A stretch of 64,000 nt of DNA from Salinimonas marina (GCF_015644725.1 NZ_CP064795.1:18501-82500), one strand, 5' to 3'. Positions 46,912 through 58,728 are shown, numbered from the stretch's first letter. Notes: generated by a model not told the origin, from the sequence alone. Made by a program: numbers and translations.

Positions 46912-48134
46912 AGGGCTTTTTTGGTGGGCATAACCACGTTCGCAAAAATCAGCCCGCCTACCAGCGACATAAAAATCAAAAATACCTCCTGGCCGATATG
47001 CTGAGCCTGCACAAAATTCTTGCCTGAAATAAAGGTATTCAGGCCGATATAGGTTTTGGAGCCCGGCACCAGCACAATCAGGCCATGCATACTGACAATG
47101 GTGGCCGGTTGATTGGCAATCCGGGTGAACAGGTTGGCAAATATCCCCAGGGCGAAAGCCCCGGCAAAGGTGGCCATAGACTGTTCCATAAAAAGTGAGG
47201 TACCCACCGTGGTACCATACGACACAAAAGCGGCGGCGATGGCCCACAGCATGTGCTTAGGTCGGGTCCGAAAAATCGCCAGCAACGCAATACTCAGCAG
47301 CAATACCGCCAGCCAGGTTGCCCAGTAAGGGAGCGAGGCAGACGGTTCATACTGGTTTTCGCCCAGCAGAAAAAAGCCCAGGGAAATTCCCAGAAAGGCA
47401 CCAAAGTACAGTTTGAACAACTGCATCAGCGCATCCATGATCCGGGCGGTACCCGACACCATATTGCGGGAAGATAATTCTGCCAGCCCCATGGTGATGG
47501 CCAGGCCCGGCACCAGAATAATGACCGAGGACAACACAATCAGTGGAATATTGATGCCGGGATCAAAATAGCGGCTGACCACACACGCCAGTAAGCCTGA
47601 GGCAAACGCCGTTACCGGCTCCAGCATCAGGTTCACGCGTTTGCTACGGGTGGCCCATAAGGCCCATAAATACACCACTAAACCCAGCAGTCCGGTCCAG
47701 ATAACCTCGTTGAAACTGGCGCCCATGAGCATCGCAAAAGACCCGGTAGCCAGCCCAAAGGCGGCCAGTGTAGTACGATGAGAATAGGGACTTTGCATCG
47801 CATCAATTTCATCCAGCCGCTGGTCGGCTTCGCTGAGACTAAGCTCACCGCCCAGCAGTTTAATGGCCAGTTCATCGGTGAGTGACAAGGCATTTAAGTC
47901 CAGATCGCCCGGCAACATGCGGGCAGCAGAATTGTATTCTTCTTCGTGACGGTCGCTCCACAGGACAAAGGTGAGCGAGGTTGGGGTCGAGATAAACGCT
48001 GAGCGCACGCCTAAATAGGTGGCCACTTCGGTAAGATAGGCCTCCAGCCGAAACGCCGGCGTACCATAGCGGTGCAACATCTTGCCCAGCTTCACAATAA
48101 ACTTACGGATCTGAATAAATTCGCGGGTATCCAC
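46908..48134 (-). CDS. Threonine/serine exporter-like protein (ThrE type, fused domains)
   Basis: About 408 residues from GTG 48134; an upstream in-frame start at 48215 has no ribosome site. A soluble N-terminal part (LHRYGTPAFRLEAYLTEVA, then TPTSLTFVLW) is followed by about ten membrane helices in two halves, the PF06738-type ThrE and the PF12821-type domain. VPGLAITMGLAELSSRN and VPGSKTYIGLN are typical of each half. ThrE exporters excrete threonine and serine. Bacterial homologues with both domains fused are common. Substrate is by analogy. Confidence 0.82.
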   Translation of the reverse strand: MDTREFIQIRKFIVKLGKMLHRYGTPAFRLEAYLTEVATYLGVRSAFISTPTSLTFVLWSDRHEEEYNSAARMLPGDLDLNALSLTDELAIKLLGGELSLSEADQRLDEIDAMQSPYSHRTTLAAFGLATGSFAMLMGASFNEVIWTGLLGLVVYLWALWATRSKRVNLMLEPVTAFASGLLACVVSRYFDPGINIPLIVLSSVIILVPGLAITMGLAELSSRNMVSGTARIMDALMQLFKLYFGAFLGISLGFFLLGENQYEPSASLPYWATWLAVLLLSIALLAIFRTRPKHMLWAIAAAFVSYGTTVGTSLFMEQSMATFAGAFALGIFANLFTRIANQPATIVSMHGLIVLVPGSKTYIGLNTFISGKNFVQAQHIGQEVFLIFMSLVGGLIFANVVMPTKKAL

Positions 48135-48314
48135 GGCCTGGCAACCTTTATAAGCCCTGTATTTGAGAGCGATTAAAAAACAAGCGGATTGTAGGGGATT
48201 ACACGCCAGGCGCAAAACACTTTTTCAGTTATTTTGAATAAGAAAAGCTAATCATTTAATAAAGCATTAATCGTGTTCTGCGCCTTGCCCTTATATCAGC
48301 GGTATAGCAGCAAG

Positions 48315-49603
48315 CTACTGATGTTCTTCAGGAAGCTGGTGAGCTGCTTTTTTCTCTGCCTTTTTTAGCATTATGGGGGCAATTACCCCATGCACCACAA
48401 TAGATAATAAGATAGTAAACATCACGGCCGACCACAACGCCGTGGTGTCCCCAAACTCGCCGTGATTTTCGCCATAGGTAAGATAATACAGGGAGCCGAC
48501 GCCCCTTACGCCTAAAAACGCCATGGTCAGTTTACCAAAAAACGGCAGCTTGCAGCCGGCCAGGCCGATTAGTCCCGCCACCGGCCGAATTAAAAACACT
48601 ACCACCACGCCCAGCAGGGCACCCGACCATGTCAGGGCATCCAATATACCATTAGCCAGATAGGCGCCCAGGATCAGCAGAAAAATCACCAGCATCACCC
48701 GTTCAATCTGCTCCATAAAATGGTGAGAGAACGCATGATATTCGTCCCCCGGCTGGGCCTGTTTGGCCATCACTGCCGATACGAAAACCGCCAGAAAACC
48801 ATAACCATGAATGAGCTCAGCCAGGGCGTAGGCGCAAAATAATGCTCCCAGGGCCACGACCCCTTCACTGGAATAGGACATGGGATGCTTGTCGGATAAC
48901 CCCGGGGCCTTGACCCGGGCCAGGTAAGTGAAGACATACCAGCCGCCCAGTTTACCAATAACCAGGCCTGCGACTACCCCGGCGGTTACCCGCCATAGTA
49001 AATCTTCCAACGCCCACTGCATCGTCCAGTCGCCAATCGCCGAAACGCCGATGGCGGCGATAGCCAGATGCACAAACGGGAACGCCAGACCATCATTGGC
49101 ACCGGCTTCAACGGTGAGATTAAAGCGGATATCGTGGCGTTCTTTAGTTTCCCCTGGCGGTCCCACCTGGACCGTGCTGGCCAGGACCGGATCGGTGGGG
49201 CTTAACACCGCCCCAGCAGCAAGGCCGAGGCCACGGTCAAGCCCATGACATACCAGCCGAATAATGCCACCAGCGCAATACTCAGCGGCATGGTGATCAG
49301 CAACAGCGGCCACACCTGATTCCAGCAGCGCCATGATAGCGGCCGGTCGATGGCAATGCCGGCGGCGCTTAAAGAGGCAATCACCAAAAACTCGGTAAGA
49401 TACTCAGCGGCTATGGCGTGGGCTTCATTATTGGCCAGGTCAATGCTTGGCAGATTTATTGGCAGGCTAAAAACACCCCAGCCAATGAAGATAAAGACCA
49501 GCGGAAAAGGGATAAGGGTGTTCGCCAGACGTCGCTGCACGGCTACCGCCGCGACCAGACTCACTCCAATTAGCAGGTATAAAAAAATTCTGCTTTCTGC
49601 CAT
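48315..49603 (-). CDS. CPA1-type cation/proton antiporter (NhaP-like; frameshifted in this assembly)
   Basis: Two frames join into about 429 residues. The first (49603 down) has four hydrophobic segments and ends ASALLLGRC. Adding one G at the CCCC run (plus 49211-49214) turns this into LLLGAVLSPTDPVLAS, the conserved CPA1 motif. The second frame then carries GANDGLAFPFVHLAIA with the ND ion-binding pair, and further helices. It exchanges Na+ or K+ for protons at the inner membrane. No partner gene is adjacent. Confidence 0.85.
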
Positions 49604-49852
49604 GCATCATGCCCCGGTCAAATATTAATAAAAGCTCATCATTTTCGATGTGTTATATGTTTACCGGTACAGCCTGCTTATAGTTTACCCCTGGGCCAAA
49701 ATTTCATGGTTAAGGCTTACTTTCGAAAGCCGGCCAATCACCATTTTCAGACCTTCGGCGGCGGGTGAAGTTTCGAAGGGGCGGGTCACCGATAGGGCGA
49801 GTCGGGATTGATTTCAAGCTGGTCCCGGTGACCACCATGAACTAAAAAACAA
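49604..49852 (-). other. Intergenic stretch with a possible gene remnant
   Basis: No complete gene. On the minus strand, 49789 to 49685 reads as 34 codons to a TAA, with VTRPFETSPAAEGLKMVIG among the residues. Just upstream, in the next frame, lies GHRDQLEINPDSPYR. One added G at about 49789-49791 would join them, as in the other frameshifted genes here. The stretch looks protein-like and may be a decayed or very short gene. No family is recognised. Confidence 0.3.
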
Positions 49853-49884
49853 AACAGGCCGCAGGAAAGATCTTGCGGCCTGTT
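49853..49884 (-). terminator. Strong terminator of the hem operon
   Basis: Arms AACAGGCCGCA and TGCGGCCTGTT (11 pairs, perfect) enclose a 10-base loop. On the minus strand the hairpin is followed by TTGTTTTTT, so it terminates transcripts coming from hemY, 58 bases away. Confidence 0.85.
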
Positions 49885-49942
49885 GGCGGAGTTATGCCTG
49901 CAGTCATAAACTGAAGTATCAGGAGTGACTCACCCCGGCGTT

Positions 49943-51112
49943 TCAGACATGTACCATGCCTTGTTTATAAAATGCCAGCGCTTTGGTGTTATCGTGCTGA
50001 CGCTCGCTAATCTGCGCCAGTAATAGCAGATCTTCGCGGGTTTCTTTTAATTTTACCGCTTTTAGCAGCGCCCGCTCTGCCAGATTTAAATCGTTGGCGT
50101 TGTAGGCCACATGGCCCAGCAGTGAATAATACTGCCGATTGGTGTCATCCTGTTTTATCCATTTTTCCAATAAGGCAATGGCGGACGCCGGATTGGGCAT
50201 GCGCAGCGCTTTGAAAAAGGGCATTAACGAGGCTTCCGGGCCATGTTTTTGCCACTCTACCAGACATTCTTCTGCATCCTGATGCATGCCTTGTTCAATC
50301 AGCTGTTCAACATAGGCAGCCCGAAAGGCTTCATCATTACGCTTTTTACGGGGCAGTTCGGCCCAGTATTGTTTCAGCGCATTGGCCCCTTGTTTACTGG
50401 CCAGTTCAGAAAACTTGCCTTTTGCGGCCCGCTGCGCCAGTGGCACCGCGTCTTTTTTCAAAGTTTTACGCCACTGGGGTAACTGGGTCTGAATGGTTTG
50501 CCACTGACCGGCCTGGGCTAAACAATCGGCTTTAAGCTGAACCACACTTTTCTCCGCCGCCTGTTTTTCATTAAGTTTATCCAGCACTGCCAGCGCCGCT
50601 TCTGGATTGCCTTCGCCGCGCAGCATACGAGCTTGCTGAACCCGCGCGGCCACCGCGCAATGTTCATAATCACTGGCATGATCCAGCAATTCGCTGGCCC
50701 GCTTGGGTTCACCCAGCTCAAACGCTACCTGGGCTGCCAGCAATAGATTGGCCCCATCAAAATCGCCATCCAGAGATTGCTCAAAGGCTTTATGTGCCTG
50801 CGCCAGTTCGCCCTGAGCATAAGCCTGGACCCCGCGATAAAAGCTACGCTGGCGTTTTTTGCGGCTCAGGCGGCCAAACCACTGCCGCGAACCGGTCAGC
50901 CAGCCTTTTATGACACCGACAATTTTCAGTAAGACCCACAGCAGCAGGATCGCCACCAGCAGTGAAATGGCCAGGCTCACGACCGTCATCTCAATTACAA
51001 GTGAGCCCATGGAGATTAGCACATAGCCTTTATCCCCAACGACTTGCGGCGCTACAATCAGAGCTGCCAGCAACGCGATTATGAGTCCAGCGATAATTAC
51101 TAAACGTCTCAT
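49943..51112 (-). CDS. hemY: HemY-like inner-membrane TPR protein
   Basis: A 389-residue protein with two N-terminal membrane helices (IIAGLIIALLAALIVA and LAISLLVAILLLWVLL), then TPR-type helical repeats with FEQSLDGDFDGANLLLAAQVAFEL and LGHVAYNANDLNLAERALL. It is the proteobacterial HemY of the hemCDXY operon, not protoporphyrinogen oxidase. It is thought to be a scaffold in haem metabolism. It overlaps hemX by four bases. Confidence 0.9.
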   Translation of the reverse strand: MRRLVIIAGLIIALLAALIVAPQVVGDKGYVLISMGSLVIEMTVVSLAISLLVAILLLWVLLKIVGVIKGWLTGSRQWFGRLSRKKRQRSFYRGVQAYAQGELAQAHKAFEQSLDGDFDGANLLLAAQVAFELGEPKRASELLDHASDYEHCAVAARVQQARMLRGEGNPEAALAVLDKLNEKQAAEKSVVQLKADCLAQAGQWQTIQTQLPQWRKTLKKDAVPLAQRAAKGKFSELASKQGANALKQYWAELPRKKRNDEAFRAAYVEQLIEQGMHQDAEECLVEWQKHGPEASLMPFFKALRMPNPASAIALLEKWIKQDDTNRQYYSLLGHVAYNANDLNLAERALLKAVKLKETREDLLLLAQISERQHDNTKALAFYKQGMVHV

Positions 51113-52326
51113 GAGGCACGGTCTCCGCGTCCAAAGGCGCTATCGACGCGTTTGTCGAGCAAGCGCTGTAACGGATCGGCGCTTTGTAACGCCTCTGGCA
51201 GCTGCTGGCTAACATCGGTTTCCAGCAGGTTCTGCACGCTGTTGATAAACCCTTTTACCGCTGCATCTTCAATATCATATTGATTAATAAGCAGTTGCAA
51301 TGCATTTTGCAAAGACTGCTCATAGAGCTTGGATTGGGCAGCAATCGCCGCTGATTGCGCCTGCATCAGTTGCAGTTTCAATTGTTCGCGGTTCAGCCAT
51401 TGCTCCTGTTTGCTCATCACGGGTTCTACCGGGGTATCGGTGCGTTCTACCGAAATAAAGTCATCCACAATGTTACGCCACACCTGTTTGAGGTTTTGCT
51501 GCCAGTCGGCCGGCGACTCTGATAATTCGCTGGATTGCTGGGCCGCAGGTTTTTCAAAGGTGTCCAGCGGCAGGTTGTTTACCTGACTGAGCATCCCCGA
51601 GACCGCCAGGGCCACCGAGGTGCGTGAAACCGGATTAATCTGGCGCAGGGTCTGGATGTCTTTGGCAATCAATTCACGTACCGGCAGCACCGAAGGATCA
51701 GCCAGCTCACTCAAACGCGTATCTGCATTTTTAAGCAGCATCAGCGCGGTACGGATGTCTTTTTCAAGCCAGACTTTTCGGCCTGCCATGCGCACCAGAT
51801 AGTCGGCTTCGGCCAACAGCCAGTCGGCCGGGCGCTTGCCTTCCATGTTGCTGATTTCAGCCAGAGCCTGATCACTTTGGCGAGCAATTGCCTCGGTTTT
51901 ATCGGCCAACTGGCTGACGGTGGCCGCCAGCTGCTCTTTGCTTTGCTGCAGCTGCAGCAGCTGCTCACGCAATTGCTGATTTTGCTGTTCTACACTACCC
52001 AGCTGTGCAATTTGCTGTTGCTGTTTCTTCGCCAGATCAGTGCGCTGCGTGCCTTGCTGTTGCCAGTACCAGTAACCCGCCCCGGCAAGGGCGATGACCA
52101 GCAACAAGGTGATGATAACCACCACCCACAAAAATTTTGAAGATGATCTGTTGGTCTGCCTGACCCGGGTCTTATTGCCCGGCTCAGGGGCAGGCGCTTT
52201 TTCGGTGCGACCGCCGCTGGTTTCCTCGGTGCGCGCTTTGGGCGTGGCTGCTTTTGCCGATGCCGATTTGCCGGCTGCTTTTTCAGGGGTCTTTTCGCCC
52301 TGGGATTTGTTTTCGTTATCCGCCAT
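51109..52326 (-). CDS. hemX: HemX-like membrane-anchored protein (uroporphyrinogen-III C-methyltransferase-like annotation)
   Basis: 405 residues from ATG 52326, six bases after GGAG and three bases past the hemD stop. It has a Lys/Ala/Glu-rich cytoplasmic N-terminus, a single membrane helix (FLWVVVIITLLLVIALAGAG), then a Gln-rich coiled coil (about 90-145) and a helical periplasmic domain. Family members are often labelled uroporphyrinogen-III methyltransferases but lack the enzyme fold. The role is probably structural or regulatory in haem synthesis. Confidence 0.88.
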   Translation of the reverse strand: MADNENKSQGEKTPEKAAGKSASAKAATPKARTEETSGGRTEKAPAPEPGNKTRVRQTNRSSSKFLWVVVIITLLLVIALAGAGYWYWQQQGTQRTDLAKKQQQQIAQLGSVEQQNQQLREQLLQLQQSKEQLAATVSQLADKTEAIARQSDQALAEISNMEGKRPADWLLAEADYLVRMAGRKVWLEKDIRTALMLLKNADTRLSELADPSVLPVRELIAKDIQTLRQINPVSRTSVALAVSGMLSQVNNLPLDTFEKPAAQQSSELSESPADWQQNLKQVWRNIVDDFISVERTDTPVEPVMSKQEQWLNREQLKLQLMQAQSAAIAAQSKLYEQSLQNALQLLINQYDIEDAAVKGFINSVQNLLETDVSQQLPEALQSADPLQRLLDKRVDSAFGRGDRAS

Positions 52327-52328
52327 AT

Positions 52329-53039
52329 TCACTCCCAATTATCCTTTATCCACTGGCCCAGTTGTGTGTCGCTGGCACCCGCGGCAACCTCTACATCCGT
52401 GACTCCGTAGCTACGAATCACATCCGCCACCCGAGTACTGACGGTGAGCCAGCGCTGGCGGGTAAGCTCGGTATTGTTTAACCGGTCAAACAACTGCCGG
52501 GTCATCTCTTCGCTGGTGGCGATAATGCCTTTTACGTCAGACCACTGCCAATAGTTTGTTTGCCGGAATACCGACGGGATCACCCGCTGATAGACCGGCA
52601 TAGGCAGCACCGAAGCGCCACGTTCCATTAGCGTGTCGGCTAAAGTGGTTCGACCAGCCTTACCTTTAATAATAACCACTTGGCGCTGATTTGCATCTAT
52701 TAACTGCGGCAATGCCAATAATCCTTCCGAGGTAGGCTGCTCCGGTACCTCCGCTGCAATGCCATGCTTAGCCAGCGCCTGGGCCGTGCCTTTTCCGACC
52801 GCCAGCACTGGCACAGTGACCGCGGCTGACAGCGCCGAGGCGCAGGCTTCAACCGCAAACTGGCTGGTGAAAATCAGGATATCGGCGCTGTGCTGTTTGA
52901 GCATTAACGCCAGTTTATCGTCTGCCCCTTTCATAAAGGCAATATCATTGAGGCCTAACACACTGACTTTAATGCCCAGTGCATCAAAGGCCTGCTGACT
53001 TTTTTCCAGATTAGGCGCCGGGCGCGTCAATAAATACAT
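52329..53039 (-). CDS. hemD: Uroporphyrinogen-III synthase
   Basis: A 236-residue two-lobed HemD fold. It begins YLLTRPAPNLEKSQQAFDAL and carries DILIFTSQFAVEACASAL, VLAVGKGTAQAL and GIIATSEEMTRQLFD, in the usual order. It cyclises and inverts ring D of hydroxymethylbilane to uroporphyrinogen III, the branch point of haem, sirohaem and cobalamin synthesis. Located two bases after hemC. Confidence 0.93.
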   Translation of the reverse strand: MYLLTRPAPNLEKSQQAFDALGIKVSVLGLNDIAFMKGADDKLALMLKQHSADILIFTSQFAVEACASALSAAVTVPVLAVGKGTAQALAKHGIAAEVPEQPTSEGLLALPQLIDANQRQVVIIKGKAGRTTLADTLMERGASVLPMPVYQRVIPSVFRQTNYWQWSDVKGIIATSEEMTRQLFDRLNNTELTRQRWLTVSTRVADVIRSYGVTDVEVAAGASDTQLGQWIKDNWE

Positions 53040-53041
53040 AA

Positions 53042-53974
53042 TTACTGATACAGCGCCTTAAGAATTTCACCTGCCCCTTGTTCAAGCAGCGCTTCGGCCA
53101 CTTCAACGCCAAGCACTTTGCCCCGATGTGCCTTACCGGTGGCGGACGCAAACAGCAGCTGGGTACCATCGGGTTTGCCCACCATGCCGGTAAGGGTCAG
53201 GGTATCGTCATCCAGGGTGGCAAAGCTGCCGATAGGCACCTGACAACCCCCCTCCAGCCGCTCGTTCATGGCGCGTTCGGCGATAACCCGCAACCGGGTA
53301 GGCGCATCATCCAGGGCCGCCAGTAATTCAATCAGCTGGGCATCGTCGTTACGACACTCAATACCTACCGCTCCCTGGCCCACGGCGGGCAAACAAATGT
53401 CAGGCGGTAGCTGCTGTACGATCCGCTCTTCCATGCCTAACCGAATCAATCCGGCTGCGGCCAGAATAATGGCATCGTAATCGCCCTTATCGAGCTTCGC
53501 CAGACGGGTGTTCACGTTGCCTCGCAAGTCGCGAATATTCAGATCGGGCCGGTGTTTGCGAATCTGGCTTTGACGGCGCAGACTGGAAGTGCCGACCACC
53601 GCGCCCTGGGGCAGGGCATCAATGGTTTCAAACTGATTCGACACAAACGCATCAAACGGATTTTCGCGCGGACAAATGGCGTGCAGGCCAAAAGCCTCAG
53701 GGAACATTACCGGGACATCTTTCATCGAATGCACGGCGATATCCGCGCGGCCTTCCAGCATGGCGATTTCAAGCTCTTTAATAAACAAGCCCTTACCGCC
53801 AATTTTTGCCAGCGGGGTATCAAGAATTTTGTCGCCCTGGGTGCTCATCGGCAACAGCTCGACGGTAAGCTGCGGGTGATGCTTCAGTAATTGTGCTTTA
53901 ACATACTCTGCCTGCCACATTGCCAAAGCACTTTTGCGGGTGGCAATACGGATGGTGCGGTTTTCAGCAGACAT
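53042..53974 (-). CDS. hemC: Hydroxymethylbilane synthase (porphobilinogen deaminase)
   Basis: A 310-residue enzyme with [17 protein letters not shown], the [10 protein letters not shown] loop, [14 protein letters not shown] for substrate carboxylate binding, and the dipyrromethane-cofactor Cys in [13 protein letters not shown]. It joins four porphobilinogen units into hydroxymethylbilane. It is the first gene of the hemCDXY operon, with a spacing of about 75 bases to the convergent-side esterase region. Confidence 0.95.
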   Translation of the reverse strand: MSAENRTIRIATRKSALAMWQAEYVKAQLLKHHPQLTVELLPMSTQGDKILDTPLAKIGGKGLFIKELEIAMLEGRADIAVHSMKDVPVMFPEAFGLHAICPRENPFDAFVSNQFETIDALPQGAVVGTSSLRRQSQIRKHRPDLNIRDLRGNVNTRLAKLDKGDYDAIILAAAGLIRLGMEERIVQQLPPDICLPAVGQGAVGIECRNDDAQLIELLAALDDAPTRLRVIAERAMNERLEGGCQVPIGSFATLDDDTLTLTGMVGKPDGTQLLFASATGKAHRGKVLGVEVAEALLEQGAGEILKALYQ

Positions 53975-54049
53975 ATTCTTTTATTTCCTGTACAAACAAA
54001 GACTGGCAGCCGGGTACCGGGACGGACCGCGACTGCCTCATGCTAACAA

Positions 54050-54735
54050 TCAGGCCAGGCGTTGCTGCAACCAGGCACTGATATCTTCAAGCTCTTTCAT
54101 ACACACACTATGTTGCATGGGATACTCGTGAAATTCAGGGTGTAGCCGGCTTCCTGCAACGCTTTACAGGCCATTTCGCCCAAAATCGGCGGGACCACCG
54201 GATCCTGGGTGCCATGGGCAATAAAAATAGGCACATTGCGATTAGCCTCACTGGCCTGTTCGCCAAGCAGTCCCGGCTCACACATATAGGTGGACAGCGC
54301 CAGAATGCCGGCGATTTTGTGCTGCAGCCGCAAGCCCAGGTGATAGGCAATGACGCCCCCTTGAGAAAATCCCGCCAGCACAATCTTAGCAGGCGCAAAA
54401 CCGGCCTCAACCTGGGCCTCAAAAATAGCCTGGATACTGGCGGCACTTTCTTCCACCCCGGTTAAATCGGCACGGCTATTAAAATCCAGCGATTTAATGT
54501 CATACCAGGCGGGCATTTGCATATTGTTGTTGATGGTAACCGCACGGGTCGGTGCATGGGGAAAGATAAACCGGATCCCCAACTCGTCCGGCAGATTCAG
54601 CTCAGGCACAATCGGCGAAAATCCATGGCCTGAGTCCCCGAGTCCGTGCATCCAAATCACGCAGGCCTGGGGGTTATCGTTGGTATTTACTTCAACAAAG
54701 GGTAACAGGGGGTCAGACATAAGCACCTTATACAT
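54050..54735 (-). CDS. Carboxylesterase/phospholipase (EstB-like; frameshifted near its end)
   Basis: About 228 residues once repaired. The alpha/beta-hydrolase pattern is clear: VIWMHGLGDSGHGFSPI, the nucleophile GFSQGGV, and the acid Asp in AHGTQDPVVPP. The annotated frame runs out as FTSIPCNIVCV. The next frame gives FHEYPMQHSVCMKELEDIS, with the catalytic His, and stops at 54050. One G missing near 54137 explains it. Family members hydrolyse short acyl esters; homologues include acyl-protein thioesterases. It is on the minus strand, divergent from gmk. Confidence 0.85.
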
Positions 54736-54846
54736 TTCAAAACAATGAACCTGTGTGTCGCAATGCGTGCTGGTCCACAGGTAAAGATTACGGCATGAAT
54801 CTGTTTATGCTACCATTGCAGGTTCAAATAACCACCATCCAGATAG

Positions 54847-55521
<675 letters not shown>

Positions 55522-55620
55522 ATGGTGTAAAATCATCCAAAACATTATGATAAAAACCGGTTGTGGGGTATACTGTGCGGCCGTTTTTAATACTCGCTAA
55601 TTTGATTGTCGGAGATATAC

Positions 55621-55893
55621 ATGGCTCGCGTAACCGTAGAAGATGCTGTAGATAAGGTTGGTAACCGCTTTGACCTGGTGCTGGTTGCAGCACGTCGTGC
55701 CCGCCAACTGGCAACCGAAGGCAAAGAAGCCATGGTTGATGTGGCAAACGACAAACCCACTGTTACTGCGCTTCGTGAAATCGAGGAAGGTCTGGTAACA
55801 CTAGAAACTCTGGAACAAGACGAAATGCGCGATCAGGAACAACAGGATCGTACAGACTTTTCTTCTGTAGCAAATATTCTGTCTGATCAGTAA
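55621..55893 (+). CDS. rpoZ: RNA polymerase omega subunit
   Basis: 90 residues from ATG 55621 (GGAGA upstream), with [20 protein letters not shown] and [11 protein letters not shown], the diagnostic omega sequence. It stabilises the beta-prime subunit and helps the ppGpp response. A TATACT (55569-55574) 46 bases upstream is a possible -10 with no good -35. It is followed by a hairpin terminator before spoT. Confidence 0.97.
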   Translation: MARVTVEDAVDKVGNRFDLVLVAARRARQLATEGKEAMVDVANDKPTVTALREIEEGLVTLETLEQDEMRDQEQQDRTDFSSVANILSDQ

Positions 55894-55916
55894 GCTTCTG
55901 CTTTACTGATTTCAGG

Positions 55917-55953
55917 AAAAACGCCAGTGTGCCGTCAGGTTCGCTGGCGTTTT
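55917..55953 (+). terminator. Terminator-like hairpin between rpoZ and spoT
   Basis: AAAACGCCAG (55917-55926) pairs perfectly with CTGGCGTTTT (55944-55953), a symmetric hairpin with T and A ends that can work in both directions. It may only attenuate read-through into spoT. Confidence 0.75.
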
Positions 55954-56024
55954 GCCATTGGCAACGCGGATAATTCGCCGTATTCTTATCATTCATCGTA
56001 TTTTCCGGAAGTCTGTATAACACT

Positions 56025-58133
56025 GTGTATTTGTTCGAGGGTTTAAAACAAAAAATTTCAGACTACCTGTCGCCAGAGCGTGTGCACCTGGTTCAGGAAG
56101 CCTTTATTCTTGCTCATGAAGCGCATGATGGTCAGATGCGTTCCAGCGGTGATCCCTATATTACCCATCCTGTAGCGGTCGCCGGCATCCTGGCGGATAT
56201 GCATCTTGACCACGAGACCCTGATGGCCGCGCTGTTGCACGATGTCATTGAAGACACCCATTACAGTGAAAAGGATTTAGCCGAGGCTTTTGGCGACACC
56301 GTCGCCGAGCTGGTGGAAGGGGTTAGTAAGCTGGATAAACTGGCGTTTTCCAACAAGCAGGAAGCGCAGGCTGAAAATTTTCGCAAAATGATGATGGCGA
56401 TGGTGCAGGACATCCGGGTGATATTGATCAAGCTGGCTGACCGTACTCACAATATGCGTACTTTGGGCGCGCTACGACCAGACAAACGTCGTCGTATTGC
56501 CCGGGAAACCCTCGACATCTATGCCCCAATTGCCCATCGCCTGGGGATCCACGATGTTAAAAATGAGCTGGAGGACTTAGGTTTTCTGGCCATGTACCCA
56601 ATGCGCCATCGGGCGCTGAAGTCGGCCGTAAAGCAGGCCCGGGGCAATCGTAAAGAAATTATCGACAATATCCGGCTGGAGCTGGACTCGCGCCTGAATG
56701 AGTATGGCATTGCGGCGACCGTCATTGGTCGCGAAAAGCACCTGTACTCCATTTATCGCAAAATGCTTAATAAAGAGTTGATGTTCAACGAAGTTATGGA
56801 CATCTATGCGTTTCGGATTGTGGTCAACTCGGTGGACAATTGTTATCGCTCACTGGGCGCCATGCACAGTTTGTATAAACCCATCGAAACCCGTTTTAAA
56901 GATTATATCGCGATCCCCCGGACCAACGGGTACCAGTCGTTGCATACGTCTTTGGTGGGGCCGCATGGGATCCCGGTAGAAGTTCAGATTCGTACCCACG
57001 CCATGGACCAGATGGCCGATAAAGGCGTAGCGGCGCATTGGTTGTACAAAGAGCCGGGTGATAATGATACGACCGCGCAGTTACGGGCCCGTAAGTGGAT
57101 GCAAAGCCTGCTGGAGCTGCAACAAAGTGCCAGCTCCTCGTTTGAATTTATTGAGTCGGTGAAAACCGATTTGTTCCCCGACGAAATTTATGTATTTACC
57201 CCTGACGGCCGGATTATTGAGTTGCCCATGGGGGCCACCGCGGTGGACTTTGCCTATGCCGTACACTCGGATATTGGTAACACCTGTGTGGGCGTTAGGG
57301 TGGAGCGACGCAACTACAGCCTGAGTAAGCCACTAGAAAATGGCCAGACGGTGGAAGTTATCACCTCGCCAAAAGCGAAGCCTAATGCGAACTGGCTGAA
57401 TTTTGTGGTGAGCGCCCGGGCGCGTACCCGCATTCGTCAGTATCTGCGCAAACAGCATTCGCAGGAAGCGGTGAATATGGGCAATCGCCTGCTACGCCAT
57501 GCACTGGGTAATGTAAAACTGGATAATATCGCCCCGGCAGATATTGAGCGGGTGGTACAGGAAACCAAGCACAAAACCTTTGATGATTTACTGGTAGATA
57601 TTGGTCTGGGCAATGAGCTGAGTGCCATTGTTGCACGCCGGCTGCTGGGCCAAAGCGAAGAGTTGCCTGAGAAAAAAGGCAATGTGGCGATTCGGGGTAC
57701 CGAAGGACTGTTGGTGCATTATGCCCGTTGTTGTCATCCTATTCCGGATGATGAAATTGTGGCGGTGTTAAGCCCCGGGCGCGGGATGACCATTCATCAG
57801 ACTGGCTGCAATAATATCCGCAAACTGAGCCGGGAAGAGCCGCAGCGGGTATTACCTATGCAGTGGGACGATCAGCCGCAGGGCGAATTTAAAGCGTCGT
57901 TGCGTATTGAACTGTACAATCATCAGGGCACGCTGGCAACGCTGACCAATATGATATCAGGCTGCGACTCCAACATTGTCGGTCTGCAAACCGAAGAAAA
58001 AGAAAGTAATATTTACTTTATTGATATCGAACTGACCACGCATAATCGTATCCATCTTGCCCGTATTATGCGAAAAATTCGGACCATGCCGGAAGTCCAG
58101 AAAGTCTCCAGACACAGTCAGTCACGGCATTAA
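56025..58133 (+). CDS. spoT: Bifunctional (p)ppGpp synthase/hydrolase SpoT
   Basis: A 702-residue protein from GTG 56025, the normal SpoT length. The HD hydrolase domain has [15 protein letters not shown] and [13 protein letters not shown]. The synthetase domain carries [15 protein letters not shown]. The TGS domain is [19 protein letters not shown], and a C-terminal ACT domain includes [13 protein letters not shown]. It controls the stringent response. It lies between rpoZ and ridA, in the conserved order. Confidence 0.97.
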   Translation: MYLFEGLKQKISDYLSPERVHLVQEAFILAHEAHDGQMRSSGDPYITHPVAVAGILADMHLDHETLMAALLHDVIEDTHYSEKDLAEAFGDTVAELVEGVSKLDKLAFSNKQEAQAENFRKMMMAMVQDIRVILIKLADRTHNMRTLGALRPDKRRRIARETLDIYAPIAHRLGIHDVKNELEDLGFLAMYPMRHRALKSAVKQARGNRKEIIDNIRLELDSRLNEYGIAATVIGREKHLYSIYRKMLNKELMFNEVMDIYAFRIVVNSVDNCYRSLGAMHSLYKPIETRFKDYIAIPRTNGYQSLHTSLVGPHGIPVEVQIRTHAMDQMADKGVAAHWLYKEPGDNDTTAQLRARKWMQSLLELQQSASSSFEFIESVKTDLFPDEIYVFTPDGRIIELPMGATAVDFAYAVHSDIGNTCVGVRVERRNYSLSKPLENGQTVEVITSPKAKPNANWLNFVVSARARTRIRQYLRKQHSQEAVNMGNRLLRHALGNVKLDNIAPADIERVVQETKHKTFDDLLVDIGLGNELSAIVARRLLGQSEELPEKKGNVAIRGTEGLLVHYARCCHPIPDDEIVAVLSPGRGMTIHQTGCNNIRKLSREEPQRVLPMQWDDQPQGEFKASLRIELYNHQGTLATLTNMISGCDSNIVGLQTEEKESNIYFIDIELTTHNRIHLARIMRKIRTMPEVQKVSRHSQSRH

Positions 58134-58158
58134 CTCATTTATTAAACAGGACATCCTC

Positions 58159-58545
58159 ATGTCAAAAGCTATTATCCAGACAGATAACGCACCTGAGGCC
58201 ATTGGCACTTACAGCCAGGCAGTGAAAGCCGGAACCACCGTTTACCTGTCAGGTCAGATTCCCCTGGTGCCTGCCACAATGCAACTGGTCTCAGAGGATT
58301 TTGCCGAACAGGCCAAACAGGTCTTCGAAAATGTCAAAGCGGTCTGTGAAGCCGCCGGCGGTACCATCAACGACCTTACCAAAATCAATATATATCTGAC
58401 TGATTTAAGCCACTTTGCCACGGTTAATGAAATTATGAGCGGGTACTTCAACCAGCCATACCCGGCCCGGGCCGCCATTGGCGTAAAAGCGCTGCCAAAA
58501 GAAGCACAGATAGAAATTGATGGGGTCATGGAGCTGCCTGAGTAA
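58159..58545 (+). CDS. ridA: RidA family imine/enamine deaminase
   Basis: 128 residues from ATG 58159 (CAGGA upstream). Signatures are [26 protein letters not shown] and [21 protein letters not shown], with the conserved Arg that binds substrate carboxylate. It hydrolyses reactive 2-aminoacrylate-type imines formed by PLP enzymes. Located 25 bases after spoT and followed by a terminator. Confidence 0.95.
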   Translation: MSKAIIQTDNAPEAIGTYSQAVKAGTTVYLSGQIPLVPATMQLVSEDFAEQAKQVFENVKAVCEAAGGTINDLTKINIYLTDLSHFATVNEIMSGYFNQPYPARAAIGVKALPKEAQIEIDGVMELPE

Positions 58546-58572
58546 CACGGTAGTCCATTTCACCCATACCTA

Positions 58573-58600
58573 AGCCGGCCGCCATGCGCCGGCTTTTTTG
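58573..58600 (+). terminator. Rho-independent terminator after ridA
   Basis: AGCCGGC (58573-58579) pairs with GCCGGCT (58588-58594), followed by a T run. It is 27 bases after the ridA stop. Confidence 0.85.
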
Positions 58601-58728
58601 TATCCAGGGTTTGCCGGACGCCTAGAAGTGCCAGGGTCCTGTACTGTGCATCACTCGCCATTCGTCCATGGGTGGTTTACACTCGCAGCTATACACAGTT
58701 TTAATTTTTTCAGGAACCCTACATTACT

